From Phytophthora sp. 'mugwort' (Eukaryota; Oomycota; Peronosporomycetes; Peronosporales; Peronosporaceae): a DNA stretch of 64,000 nucleotides. The notes under the pieces are model-generated. The model searched no databases and was not told the origin of the DNA. It worked only from the letters and a program-made list of their open reading frames with translations. The translations under genes were made by a program, and so were the position numbers. The DNA is taken from positions 1,984,001 through 2,048,000 of the forward strand of contig JAUCEF010000001.1 of NCBI GenBank assembly GCA_033558025.1, read 5' to 3'. Shown here in pieces: positions 22,386 through 33,794 of the stretch. Each line of letters begins with the position of its first letter. Positions within the stretch are counted from its first letter, which is position 1.

Positions 22386-22677
22386 TCGGGTGTCAATCGT
22401 TCCTTTTCATTTCTGATTCAACTCTGTCATGTCCCTTGGTTTGTCCCGTAAATTGACACCCGTACCCCTTTGCTTCTCGGCAGTAAAGCCTTTCAATCGT
22501 ACCTAATAGGGAACAGCCGAAAACCAGCATTATATTGATTTTTAGTGTAAGCATAAAAACAGCTCCATGCCCCTTCAGTGGCTTTCGTTCGCTCTGTTAT
22601 CGCTGGAGATTTTATTTAATTGCAATCACTCCACAAAACAACTCGCTTCAGCCCACAACCAACCGAGCAAGACCGAT

Positions 22678-24615
22678 GAGCACGTCTCACTCTACAGATA
22701 CCTGTGGCGGATGTGGTGGCATCGTTGGCAGTGTGCACATTTGCCCCGTGTGTGCCATCAACATGAACCCATCTTGCTGGACCCCTGTTGGAAGAAAGGC
22801 TACGGTCAGTGTGTACTCTGTCCACGATGTGAGGAGGAACAAGGCAAACCTTCGGATACCTCGATTTCGTCTATTGTCAGGGCTTTCAAGGTGCGACGGT
22901 AGCGACGCACAGCGCTCCTCCCCGTACGTCTACAAGCTCGTCGATAAATGCGAAGAAACGTGACGTGAGTACCACTGCTGAAAACAAACGACCAGCAACG
23001 CGGAGTCGCCCCGCAATGCCGCCAATTTACAAGCGTCTAAAGGTGGCATGATGGATCGAGGAGCAGATACGTCGACGTGAGAAGATGGACACAAGGGTAT
23101 TTTTGCGGCTGCGGTTGACGAGTTTCCAGATATCTTTAATTCGCGATGAGGAACGCAAACATTGCTAAGGCCATGGATTGGTGGAGGAAGAAGTCTACGT
23201 TGCTGGAGGAGAAGCGAGGATCCAAGACACTTTCAACGAGACGACAAGATGGAAGGAAACGGGTCAGCTTGAAGGTATTTCCTGGTCGTAGGCGACGTCG
23301 TAGCAAGTGGGTTACCTAGTTGTACTGCCAACTTGTTGACAACTTCGGTTGCCTTCGTAAGGCTGGTCTCAAGTTTGACGCACCCCCCCTACGTTAGCTG
23401 GCGCTTCGTATCCTGAGGACACAAGGCGATGGTTATGGCAACGACAGTGAGGCCAGCAAATGAGCCCTGCTTCGAGAAAAGGTAAGACCAAGATGGATCC
23501 AATCTTTCATGGAATGCCACAACATTGTCCTGCGCACCCAAACCGGCAAGAAACAAGTTAGCGAAGCAAACGAACAAGAGGTCGAGCAAGAAGTTGCGTC
23601 TCACCTGGGCAAGATGAAGCGCGGATTTGAGGACGGCTCGCTTAACGAAGATACAGTGGAGAATATTGACGAAACGCACTTCGTCATATACTTTGACAAT
23701 GGGAAGTCTCTCGGATTTGTAGGTGAAAAGAAGGTGAAGTACGCCAACGTCGTCTCGGGTGGGGAAGCCATGACAATGGTCGTCAGGATATCTGGAGGTC
23801 CTGGTGCTAGAATTCCATCACCGACGATGATATTCATTAACAGGATCGAGCTATCCTATTCGAGGAGTGAAGGACGATACAGGTGTCTGCTATCAGACGG
23901 GACCAAAAGGCTGGATGGACAAGAGAGTTATTTGTGCGTTTATTGGAGAGCGCAGATCAATGAGTGCTGACCGGCTAGGGCAAGCGAAAACCATCTTTCT
24001 CGACAACTGATCCTCTCATTTGAGTGAGTCAGAAGGCAAGACCGAGTTGACGACACTGAATTCCCGGCTCCTGTTTTTCTCGACAAACGCTTCGGATTTG
24101 TGTCAGCCAGCAGACCCGTTTGCCAAGCCAAGTTCATGGATTTGTGGGCTTGCAAATGGAATTAAAAAAAGATTGATCTCATTGAGGAAGAGCAATGGCA
24201 AGGATCAATTCGGAAGGATAGTGCCTGGTCAGGTATGCTGAAAACCCTCGGCAAGAAGGTTTTCATGAAGCTCGCAGCAGAAGCTATACGAGAGGTTAAC
24301 TCGAAGCGAGACAAGAATGGTCTCAATTGCGTCCGGGAGGTAATAATTCGATGCGGTCTGTCTCTGGATGTTGACGGGACCTGGACATTGAGCAGTTATT
24401 TCCACATTTCAGGGAGATTATTCACAAGTACCCAGACCATTTTGCCGACAAAGTGCCATCAAGCAGTGATGCGGCTGAGAATGAAGACAATGAAGCAGTG
24501 GCTGGAGCTATCATCGGCATGTTGCCTTGTGGCGGGTTGTATTCGGACCTTGACTTCGAAGCTGCAGGTCTTTGTGAGATTATTTGATATGTCACGTCAA
24601 ATAGTAGCAGTGTGA
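22678..24615 (+). pseudogene. oomycete DDE transposase with Cys-rich N-terminus, decayed
   Basis: The frame begins MSTSHSTDTCGGCGG, with paired cysteines (CGGCGG, CPVC, CWTPVG, then CVLCPRC in a shifted frame), consistent with a zinc-binding domain. A helical DNA-binding part (AKAMDWWRKKSTLLEEKRGS, about 23160-23220) follows. The DDE domain has the first Asp in ENIDETHFVIYFD (23660), the second in TIFLDN (23990), and NASDLCQPADPF at about 24090. The tail reads MKLAAEAIREVNSKRDKNGL. Stops and shifts occur throughout. It resembles the pogo/DDE_1 group in arrangement. It is the coding part of the element nested in Tigger. Confidence 0.6.
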
Positions 24616-26105
24616 TTAAATTTACCATTCACAATTTAATTTGCATTCATAAATAGTTTGACGTTGGTCAATTTGTGTGGAAGTTAAAAAATGTTACCGC
24701 ACATAAAACATTTAAATGACCGTGACCACTGTAGCAACTAAATCGGTTGCAGGTAAAAAGAAGGACAAGGCCAGAATCAGTACAGTATTCTGCCTCAATA
24801 AAGAAGTCACAACAAAAGGTAACCGTCCTAAATTTGTAGCGGAATATGTGTGATTTCGTTGGTTTTGGCCTATATGCCTTATTATCTTCAAATCTTTATG
24901 CAGAGCCCGACTTTTTTATCGAGGTAGATTACTGTATCGGTTTGTGCTGCAACCTTACTGGGACCGAAAAAATTGAAGCCTATCGTGATCAATAGCTGCG
25001 AAACCGCGTTGCTTTCGAGGTGTGACTATTGGTGCAAGCATCATGGAGTATTTTCTAAACAAAAAGCGTGGATGACGACTCAAGTTTTTTTTCATGGGTG
25101 TGGGCTCTAGATTTTAAGGGTGTATGGCCGGAATTTTTTTACTGCTCGACAATGCACCTGGTCATGCCGACATGGAGCTAAACAACGTTCAAATTCACTT
25201 CTTGCCAAAACATACTAAATCACACATGCATGCAGCCAATGGACGCCGTCATAATTCGAAATTTCAATCTGAAATACAAGAAGATGTTTGTCCAGTGGGT
25301 TATCGAGCAGGTTGCACCTGAAAAGCGATTGGATTTGCCGACGTCTGTTAAATTCGTCGTGGATGCGTGGGCCGCATCTTCAGAAGCGACGATTCAACAT
25401 TGTTGGCGGCACACTGGAATTGTGTCGGGAAGTATGAGCTCGAGGGTGGAGCATGACAGCAAACCTATTAGAGAGACAGATCTCAAAGATCTAGAACAGC
25501 AAATATCTAGATTACATTTTGAGAATGCACTGAATGTAGCGAGCTACGCCATGGTCGAGAATGCCGCCGTGGATAATCTGACGATTGACGACATAAGCGA
25601 TCAGTTATTAAGTGGTAGTGACAGTGACAGCGGTGTGGAGGAGAAAAAAAAAACATTTTCTTACAGGGAGGCACTTGAAGCGGCTCGCAAATTGCAGGTG
25701 TACATGATTGCGCACGGATTGTTCGACACCAGTGTGCACAAGATTGTCGAAGCTACCAGGAGTATGACAATCTCCTCGAAGCGGCAGACTTCAATTATCT
25801 TGTACTTTCGTGAAACATAGTAGTTTCGTATGTATCATAATGGGTTATCTCTTATAACTGCAAAATATCTATAAGAGGCTATTTGAGTGGATGACTAAAC
25901 ACTTTCACTATACCCGGACATTCTGTACTTTGGTTGAGCTCCGCAACGGTAATAAATTAATATCTCGCTTGAGCATTTGACAGCAAAATATCAAACGCGG
26001 TTCCACCGTAAATCTCGGCTTTTTATAGATGATGATCAGTGATGGGTAAATTCTTATTTTTGGGATTTGAGATTCGGCAGTGATGTGCAGTGCCCCTGCA
26101 GTACC

Positions 26106-26379
26106 TGCTGAAGATGAAGGTCCAGTTGGCGCTGACAGTTGATGTTGCTGCACAACATCAACTTGCACTCTGATGGGCAGTTTGCTGCATGTTCTAGCTA
26201 CATGTTCAGCGTGTCTACCGAGGCCGCATCAAGGATATGCAGTAAAGCAGAAGGAAGCTAGACGAAGTGGACACTCAGGATGTCGCAAACTAGGACCACC
26301 TTTTTCTTAAGCACTTAGCAATTTATTTTCTCCTACCCAAGTGCCGTTCAAGCTACTTCCTTTCTCTCACCTTTTATCA
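26106..26379 (+). repeat. Copia 5' LTR (274 bp, two internal deletions)
   Basis: It starts TGCTGAAGATGAAGGTCCAG and ends TTTTATCA. It matches the 3' LTR at 35380-36091 over its length but lacks two blocks of about 95 and 345 bp present there. The primer-binding site follows at 26380 (GGTTATGAG), and the ATG inside it is also the likely Gag start codon. Confidence 0.75.
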
Positions 26380-26383
26380 GGTT

Positions 26384-28245
26384 ATGAGTTCCAAGTTGGG
26401 CCCCAACGACATTCTACGAGATGACAACTTCTTCTGGGAGTTTAATGCCAGGATGGCATTGGCCCGGAAGGACCTGCTGCTTCACGTCACGCTCAAGCAA
26501 GGCGAAGTCGCGACGGGGACTGACACCAGCTCGGTGGAGTGGCAGACGGCAGACTGAAGGCGTTTGCAATTCTGTCCAGGCCCCTAGGACCGACGTACCA
26601 GACGTTGGTTCACGATGCGGCGTCGGCACGCAATGCGTGGGAGATCCTGAAATCCTTATTTGTGCGACACAATCTGCACAACCGAATCGAGCTGAGGCGC
26701 CAACTGCATGATTTCAAGATGAGCTGTGGTGCTTACCTGCTGAAGCACCTGATGCAGTTTGACCACCCCTGTATGGCTATTGCTGCAGTGGGTGAAACTG
26801 TCTCTAGCGATGAGAAGTTGGTGATTCCTCTCAGTAACCTATCGGTGAAGTACGATTCGATGGTGAAGATCATCGAAAATAGTAGAGATGTTGACCTCCT
26901 GGGAGCCAAGGGGATGCTTCAACGTGAGTTCGATCGGCTGCAGACACGGGATAACGGAGAAGTGGCGTTGCATGTTGGCCGACGTTACAACAGGAATGGC
27001 CGTGGAGGGCCGCGACAGGCGTTCGATCCCAGACAGAGATCGAACAAAGAGTTCAGGGGTCAATGGTTTCGCTGTGGCCGGAATGGTCATAAGATGGTGG
27101 TCTATCCGCAGAAGCCAACCCAACAACATGGGGATGACGCTGAGTTTGTGTTCACGGCATTGGTGGAGAAGACGACAGCATGGATACTGGATAGTGGGGC
27201 TTCGAGTCACATGACTTTTGATTCGACTGAGCGGCATATTTACTGTCCTCTTGCAAATCCAATCAAGATTGACGAAGCTGACGGTAACGCCGTCGAATCA
27301 GTTGGTGTTACTTTGGCCCGACGCAAGCTTTCGAATAAAAAGACCGTTGTTTTGACGGACGTGCTTCACGTTCCTGGGCTGGAACGTCGACTTTTGTCCG
27401 TATAGCACTCAGCAGTAAGGGAGTCGAGGTACGCTTCACGTGTGACGTACGCACAATTTTGGCCAGTGGTGGCACCGTAGTGGGCTCCATCAAGCGCCAG
27501 GTGGAGATGTTCTTGCTAAACGCGATACCAGCAGATGCTCCTGGCATCACGACGCTGGAGGAGATGGCGAACACTTCAGTGGTTCCCTCAGATGCGGAAT
27601 TGTGGCATGCTCGCCTTGGGCATGCACCGATTTCCAAGATGGGGCGAGTGGCTAAGACTACGAGCGGAGTTCCTGATTCACTTGCCAACGGGGGCGACGG
27701 GATAGACTGTGTGCTGGTTGGATGAAGGACAAACTCTCCGTGGCATCACTTCTGAGGAGCAGCTCGAAGGTGTGAAGACCCACCCACCGTGTTCTCGAAA
27801 TCGTCTGCAGTGACTTCATAGACCCCATGAACGTCAAGTCGAAAGTGGGGCACGCTACGTCCTGGCCTTCATTGACGACTTCTCCAGGTATCTATCGATT
27901 TGCCTGCTGAAGCAGAAGTCGGAATTTCTACAATGTTTCAATGGTACAAGACACTGGGTGGAGAAGCAGTTTGACCGACCTATCAGGTGCATCCGGACGG
28001 ACAACGGAGGTGAGTACATCAATCATCGCTTCACCAGTTTTTACCGGGATCGCGGCATAGTGCACCAGACGACAGATCCTTACTCCCCATAGCAGAACTT
28101 GGGATACCGGAGAGGATGAATCGGACGATCATGGAGATGGCGCGGGCGATGATGCAGCACAAGGCTATCGTGAAGCAGTGGTGGGGCGAAGCCGTGGATA
28201 CGGCTGTCCACGTCATCAACAGGCTGCCGAATACTGCGCATCCAG
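26384..28245 (+). pseudogene. Copia gag, protease and integrase (5' part)
   Basis: Gag starts at the ATG at 26384, is stopped by TGA near 26555, and continues in another frame (26539-27405) with AWEILKSLFVRHNLHN. The zinc knuckle is degenerate, WFRCGRNGHKMVVYP, with two of the cysteines lost. The protease has its active site intact as ILDSGASSHM (27190). The pre-integrase region has LWHARLGHAPISKMG (27603). The integrase core shows FIDDFSR (27875) and RTDNGGEY (27996), two catalytic Asp, then NRTIMEMARAMMQ with the Glu region. The frame is cut at 28245 by the nested element. Stops and shifts are frequent. Confidence 0.8.
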
Positions 28246-28717
28246 TGTAATGGGGTGTGTTCCTGATGGATGGTCCATGACCTATTGGTGTGACCACATA
28301 ATAGGAGACGCCCACACACTAGGTACGGATCGTATCTAGGGGAGAGACGTACCACTAAGTACGGATCGCACTTAGACGAGAGACACAGTTAGGTACGGAT
28401 CGCGCCTAGGTGAGAAACACCTTTAGGTGCGAGTCGCACTTAGGAAGGAGACATGGCTTGAGAACCACCCATTGAGAAACTGGTGACGTAATGAATGCAT
28501 CAAGTAGGCAGTTTACAGTAAGTAGGAACATAGGAGCATTGTTAATAAAGACTTAGTTTAAATCTAACCTAGAAGTTCGCAAGTTGTGGGCAACCTGTCC
28601 CAGGGACTATCGGAAAACCAGGCTTTCCGCGTGCTAAAAGAAGACAGAGACGCAGGACGTCTGTCTCGGTTAGAAGCTACGCTTCCTCAGGCCAAGGTGC
28701 GTGTGACCCCCGTCGCA
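28246..28717 (+). repeat. Gypsy 5' LTR
   Basis: It begins TGTAATGGGG, ends GTCGCA, and is followed after CC by the primer-binding site. It contains four imperfect tandem copies of a unit of about 35-40 bp built on TAGGTACGGATCG (28320-28450). Confidence 0.85.
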
Positions 28718-28779
28718 CCTGGTAGCGCTTGTAGTCAATCCCGCGACCGTCGCGGATTGCTACAGCAATCAAGTTCTCT

Positions 28780-29830
28780 GTGAGTATTGAAGAATCAGGG
28801 AGTCGAATGCTGTCTCGCCAAGACTTCCCTCAACTCCCGGATGCCCACTGGGCCACTTTAAAGAAGATGGTTAGCCTTCTAGGCGAGCAGGCTTTCGCTG
28901 GATTCCCCTCACTCTCTGCGGAAGAACAGAGAGCCCGCGTTGAGCGTTTGACAAGTACAAGACCTCGCTCATCGCACATGTGAGCGCTGCAGCCCAAGAC
29001 GCTGCACGCACGACAGTACGGGCCGAAGCCCAGAGCTTAGCTCAATACGTTGCGGATGAGTCCGATACCTTTGCTTCGCGCCAAGGGTCGACGAAGGCGG
29101 TCAAGTTGACGGTTCCCAAGTTCGACGGGAAGGAGTCGGTCAGCTTGGTCTTCTGGATCCGCGAGATCGACATCGCGCTGAGCGCGGGCCAGATCTATGA
29201 TGCGAGATCTGAAGTTGCCTTCACCCTGTCCAACCTGGGAGGTCGGGCACGTGCATGGGCCATAGCTCGAGAGACCTCGTCTCCGGGGTATTTAACCTCA
29301 TGATCATTCATGGAACAGGAGCTCCGCAAGAATTTCATTGTTGGCCAACGTGGCGTATCGCCATCGCTCCCTATTCTTGCGATGCAAGCAAGACAAGCGC
29401 CCTCTCCGAGCCTATGTCATGGAACTGCAAAACCTTGACGCGGCTATGGCCGGTGCTCTCTCCTCTCGGAGGACGTGAAGGCCATGGTGTTCATGGACGG
29501 TGTCCCCACGGGTCCAGTGCGGACGGAGCTATTTTGGCGTCAACCCAAGACCTTCAACGAGGCAGTACACCTTGCTCTGCTTGAAGATCACTGTGTGCGT
29601 TCTGCACAGGGGCATGCTGGTCCTTCGGACTCGTCTGAGGACCCCACCCCCATGGAGATCTCTTCGGCCGAGTCGGCTCGACTCACCTTGAGGAAACCTG
29701 GAGCGAGTGTTGCTGTTTCGGCTGCAACGAAGTAGGCCACTTCCGTCGCAATTGCCCGACAAACCCGTGGCACAACCACCTCGGCGTCGCCGTCGCTCAA
29801 TGTGAATGAGTCCGACTTGTTGGAAAACAA
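28780..29830 (+). pseudogene. Gypsy gag
   Basis: Pieces read as a Ty3/Gypsy Gag of the oomycete kind: LSRQDFPQLPDAHW (28810), then VKLTVPKFDGKESVSLVFWI (29100), the retrotransposon Gag domain with FTLSNLGGRARAWAI, VFMDGVPTGPVR after a shift (29487), and EAVHLALLEDHCVRSAQ. A knuckle-like CNEVGHFRRNC can be read around 29725. Frameshifts occur near 28980, 29290 and 29720. It lies just downstream of the 5' LTR and primer site. Confidence 0.7.
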
Positions 29831-29843
29831 AGGCTCCCAGTAG

Positions 29844-30392
29844 GTGCGAGATCCCCTGTTGGGAGACTCCGCTCTTCCCAGTCTATGGTGGCCTCGTCAC
29901 CTCCGCGTCCGGGGGGAGCAAGTCCCTGAGGAAACGTTATTGTTTTTCTCGGTGGCCGCTACGCGGTCTAACATCATGGTCGTCACCGCCAGCGTCAAAG
30001 GGTATGAAGAACCTATGACCATACTGATCAATTCGGGAACGTCCTACAATTTCGCAACGAAAACAAGCGTTGCTAGTAACAGTACATGGTCTGCTAAAGC
30101 TTTTGAAGACTCTAGGAGTAATCATATTACGTCTGTTCGCCTAGCGACTGGTTCGATTGTATCGACGCAGAAGGTTCTCCTCCCTTTGACTGTCAAATTT
30201 GACGACTTTAACTCGGTCGAACCGTTCTTTTTCCTCGACATGGATGATCGGTATGGCCTAATCCTCGGCATTCCCTGGCTTGTGAAGCATGAGCCGTGGA
30301 TCGACTGGCGCAGTCGCACCATAGGTGCTAGCCACAAACCCCTAGTAGGGGGATCGAGCTTTGGCGGGTCATGTCCCTTCCTCATCCCGTGA
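29844..30392 (+). pseudogene. Gypsy retropepsin-like protease
   Basis: A 182-codon open frame with an aspartic-protease fold: the active-site motif reads ILINSGTSYNF at about 30030, where the catalytic Asp of the usual LIDSGAT is Asn. The flap and second half are recognisable (FFFLDMDDRYGLILGIPWL). The Asp to Asn change would inactivate the enzyme. Confidence 0.7.
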
Positions 30393-30422
30393 TGGGTTCG
30401 TGCACTCGAACGGATTGGGTTG

Positions 30423-30517
30423 TGGGAGCCTCTGCTCGACCACCTTGGGTATCAGAAAACCGGAAGACGCTGACGACGGACGTCGAGAAACCCAAGGTGG
30501 TTGAGCAGAGACTCCCA
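30423..30517. repeat. 28 bp inverted repeat
   Basis: Arms at 30423-30450 and 30490-30517 are complementary with two mismatches, separated by 39 bases. The arms lie in the Gypsy internal region just after the protease. Confidence 0.85.
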
Positions 30518-30654
30518 CGAATGAAGGGATTCGCAGCGAGGCTGCATCCCTACCTGCTGTCACAGTGAGCGGGGTGCCGACCACTGTAGCCCTGGATACA
30601 CTCGTGGGAAACCGCAAGGTGATGTTGAGCTAACTTCATTACCAGTAGGTCACT

Positions 30655-30965
30655 CCAATACAAATTCCATTATCCTCTATGTATTAAATTTGTAAGTGAA
30701 CGCATTCTTCATATATTTTTTAGAATATTTATTAAAACAAATTGATTATTTTAATTTATTATTTCTTAAAAATAGTTTAGCAAACTACTGCCTTAAACCT
30801 GACTTGGCTATTCGACCTAAAATATAAAACTTCTTTGATAGGATTTGAACCTACAACCTAAAAGCTGGTAAATATTTTGTTTCATTAATTTTGTTGTTTT
30901 TTTATTTTATTATGTAATTTAATAGGAATGATTCCATACAGTTTAAAATTAAATAAAAAAATTGG
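30655..30965. other. mitochondrial-like insert A (nuclear mtDNA) in Gypsy element
   Basis: The stretch is far richer in AT than its flanks. On the minus strand 30817-30770 folds like the 5' two thirds of a tRNA-Ser with anticodon GCU at 30779-30781. At 30868-30831 is the 3' half of another tRNA, with GGTTCAAATCC as T arm. On the plus strand 30895-30940 reads LLCNLIGMIPYS, a hallmark of mitochondrial ATP synthase subunit a (atp6). The pieces do not form complete genes. Retroelement coding stops before it and resumes after it. Confidence 0.6.
30770..30817 (-). pseudogene. partial organellar tRNA-Ser(GCU)
   Basis: The acceptor GGTCGAA starts at 30817. A D-arm (GCC .. GGC) and an anticodon arm with loop TTTGCTAAA follow. 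The variable arm and the T arm are missing, so it is truncated. Confidence 0.6.
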
Positions 30966-31229
30966 AATTCCCAATGGAGTCACGGAACTCATGGAGCTCG
31001 ATGAGCTTTCGCGTCGAGTTCCTCAAGTCACTGAAGGCGAGAGAAATTTAAGACCTCGTCCTTCTCCGCCGAGAGCAGAATTCGATAGAACTTAGTAGCC
31101 CGTCGGTCATGGACTCAGACGTTCTAGAAGAGAAAAGGGTCTCAGAGAAACAACGGCGTTATGGCGCAGCCATTTTAAAGGATCCCTCGGATCCTTATTA
31201 TCCTCTGCTGAAGGAGTTCTCGGATTTGG

Positions 31230-31340
31230 TAAAAAAAAAAAGCCTTTCATATTACCACCGGATCGTGGCGTTCGCCACGAAATCGACTTGGAGCCTGGTA
31301 CCAAGTACTGCATCACACGGTTCACGGTTGTCGCGCTGCA
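31230..31340 (+). pseudogene. start of Gypsy reverse transcriptase
   Basis: After a poly-A-like run the frame reads LPPDRGVRHEIDLEPGTKYC (31255), the conserved lead-in to the Gypsy reverse transcriptase domain. The rest of pol is absent; at about 31340 the sequence switches to a minus-strand gag. Confidence 0.65.
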
Positions 31341-32339
31341 GACGCTCGGGGTCTAGTCCGTCGTCGAGACCGGCAATGGTGATAATCAGCGGCTCCTGGA
31401 TCTGAGGCGCTGAAGGCTCAGCCTCGGCTTCAAGCACCAGCTTGGCTTTCTCGACAGCAGCTTGGCTGCGCGGGCCCTCAGGGTTTCCGGGGTGAATAAC
31501 ACGCTGCTGCTCAGTGAGCTGTGGAGAAGACGGCGGCAACTCGTGCTCGTCCTCCGACAACTCGTAGTCCACATCGTGGGAAACGTCTTAGGGCAGCGGG
31601 AGCGGGACCTTTAGTGACCATCGGTACGTCTCCTATGGGATTCGCAGACGTCTTACCCTTCGCCTCCACGTCAGCGACAGGCGTCTCTACGAGAGGCTTG
31701 GGGCGGGGCCACCTCAACCGGCGCATCGGCGCAAAAGGTCCTTTCTTATACCCTTCTCCGGGTCCGTGGGCGCCTCCGGTGTGCTGGTCGGCGGGGCCAA
31801 GCTCTTCGCATTCGCAGGAGGCTTCGCTTTTTCGGCAGACGTAGCCTTGCTAGGCATGTCCTCGTCAGGAAGGACGAGGTTCGGATTACCCATGTCGTCG
31901 TCCTCGTCGCTCGACTCATCGCTCAGCGAACCCACGGGACCTGGCACGGACACTCGTGCCGTTTACGACGGCGTGCGACAGACGAAGCCGCTCTGCGAGC
32001 CGGGGCCTTAGTCTTCTTGGTCTTCGTCTTCGGCTTGATGTTAGTCCGCGGTACCTTCGCCTTCCGGCTTTCTTGGTGGCAGAGTCCGCCTTCGTCTGAC
32101 TCCTTGTCTTCGTTGGGACAGATTGGACACTGCGGCATCGGACACGGACGTGCCGGCGGGTGTGGTGGGTGCGCTGGGCGCCACGGGGCTCGGTGATGTC
32201 GTGGTCTTCGTCATGCCCGTTGAGCGGGTATTGTCGGGGTCGGCGGGGCTCTGTGAGGTCAACCTCCGATTGCGATACGATGTGCCCGTTATGGCTCGAT
32301 TCCCCTCGGATCTTTCCCGTACGGTGTTTTCCGTTTGGG
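31340..32339 (-). pseudogene. inverted Gypsy gag N-terminal region
   Basis: On the minus strand from about 32250 down, frames read MTKTTTSPSPVAPSAPTTPA, a basic K/R/P-rich stretch (about 32100-31950), an acidic S/D/E patch (SLSDESSDEDDDMGNPNLV, 31930), and a helical Q/E-rich part ending near 31340. This is the usual composition order of an oomycete Gypsy Gag N-terminus. It lies in the opposite direction to the element that contains it, so it is a foreign or inverted piece that replaced pol. Confidence 0.5.
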
Positions 32340-32811
32340 TGTGCGAGGGTGTGTTCCTGATGGATGGTCCATGACCTATTGGTGTGACCACATAATAGGA
32401 GACGCCCACACACTAGGTACGGATCGTATCTAGGGGAGAGACGTACCACTAAGTACGGATCGCACTTAGACGAGAGACACAGTTAGGTACGGATTGCGCC
32501 TAGGTGAGAAACACCTTTAGGTACGAGTCGCACTTAGGAAGGAGACATGGCTTGAGAACCACCCATTGAGAAACTGGTGACGTAATGAATGCATCAAGTA
32601 GGCAGTTTACAGTAAGTAGGAACATAGGAGCATTGTTAATAAAGACTTAGTTTAAATCTAACCTAGAAGTTCGCAAGTTGTGGGCAACCTGTCCCAGGGA
32701 CTATCGGAAAACCAGGCTTTCCGCGTGCTAAAAGAAGACAGAGACACAGGGCCCCTGTCTCGGTTAGAAGCTACGCTTCCTCAGGCCAGGGTTCGTGTGA
32801 CCCCAGTCACA
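32340..32811 (+). repeat. Gypsy 3' LTR
   Basis: It matches 28246-28717 at a constant offset of 4094 bases, with about 14 differences in 472. Four of these lie in the first seven bases, next to the inverted gag, where a polypurine tract should precede it but does not. It ends GTCACA. Confidence 0.85.
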
Positions 32812-33794
32812 CCCAGATTCTTCGCCTTCCGAGTTGTGCTGGGCAAAACGCAAACCAGATTTGAGTAATCTACGCGGGTTTGGCTCGGAAGGATACGCAC
32901 AAGTCGTCCGGTCGAAGCGAGAGAAACTTGTGTCCAAGGCCTACAAATCCGTCTTCTTGGGTTATGTTGAAAACTCGAAAGCCTGCCGCGTTCGGAATGT
33001 GGAGGAGGAAAAGGTGATGAACAGCCATACTCTTCGTTTAACTGAGCACGATGACACCCGAGTCTTCCTCATGGTTCCGGACGGCGACAGTAATGGACGT
33101 GCCACGACGACGGAGTGCGAGCATGATGATTTTCCCGAGACACCAGCTCATCAGTCACTTCTGCTGAGCCAATGCAATGACAATGATCCTCTTTCTTCGT
33201 CGCCAGAACCTATGGATGTTGATGACCTGAAAGAACTCCACCGATGAAGTTGGTGAGACAACCACCCATGTTACTTGCAGTTTCTCGCCACGACTTCGTA
33301 CCTCCATCGGAGTCTGAGAATGCTGCCATAATTCTGCATCGGGATGGTTTTCGTCATGACTCTCCCATGCGTCCTGAGACTTTTTACCAGCTCATTGGAC
33401 CAGTCGTGGAGTGTCAACGGTCGTGAGGATATGACACCACTATTCCGGCTGGATCGTGCTCTAAGCATTGACGAGACTGTTCACAACACGGCTTCTTTTA
33501 GTGGGGTGGATACCGAGGTGTCTTCTTCGATGCGACCCTCATCTTCTAAACGCCCACGCCGTGTAAATGGTGATGAACAAGCAGATTTAGTCGAAGAAGG
33601 CCCGACGAGCTACGATAGCCATGACATCGCCGGATGGGGACAAGTGGATGGCCACAGTTGCAAAGGAGCTCAAGGTTCTGCAGGGCAACAAGACTTGGAA
33701 GTTTGTTGAGCGTCCGCGCAGTGTGGATGGGGTTGCGTCGAAATGGGTTTTCGTGTTGAAAAACAACGAGAAGGACGAGATTACCCAGTACAAA

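Larger units (their letters stand above)
22180..24712. mobile_element. DDE element nested in the Tigger transposase
   Basis: The Tigger frame stops making sense at about 22150-22180 and resumes at about 24712, so the intervening 2.5 kb is an insert. AAAATAATCTCA occurs three times near the left boundary (about 22183, 22206 and 22264). I could not identify inverted repeats or a target duplication with confidence, so the ends are approximate. Confidence 0.5.
21612..25820 (+). pseudogene. Tigger/pogo-like transposase, split by a nested element
   Basis: The N-terminal part starts at an ATG at 21612 (stop at about 21690, shift) and carries the CENP-B-like double helix-turn-helix region (STVGKIVKQPL, then LLSWIQRLKVRHG). 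It reaches the first catalytic Asp in EIFNMDD at about 22115. The C-terminal part resumes at about 24715 with VATKSVAGKKKDKARI. The second Asp is in LLLDNAPGH at 25140, and the end of the DDE_1 domain reads MQPMDAVIIRNFNLKYKKMF and VVDAWAASSEATIQHCWRHT. An acidic tail with SDSDSGVEEKKKT runs to the stop at 25818. About 2.5 kb of unrelated DDE element lies between the halves. There are further stops and a frameshift near 25230. Confidence 0.75.
28246..32811 (+). mobile_element. Gypsy-type LTR element nested in Copia integrase
   Basis: Near-identical 472 bp repeats lie at 28246-28717 and 32340-32811, about 97% identical with no gaps. The pentamers outside are TCCAG (28241-28245) and CCCAG (32812-32816), a target duplication with one mismatch. 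The Copia coding sequence stops at the left edge and continues in register at the right edge if the element and one pentamer are removed. A primer site TGGTAGCGCTTGTAGTCA follows the 5' LTR at 28720. The interior is rearranged: plus-strand gag and protease, a start of reverse transcriptase, then a minus-strand gag. Confidence 0.85.

Noticed and set aside
28246..32811. The 472 bp repeats as a CRISPR-like or tandem array
   Set aside because: They are just two copies with LTR ends, a primer site and a target duplication, so an LTR pair explains them.
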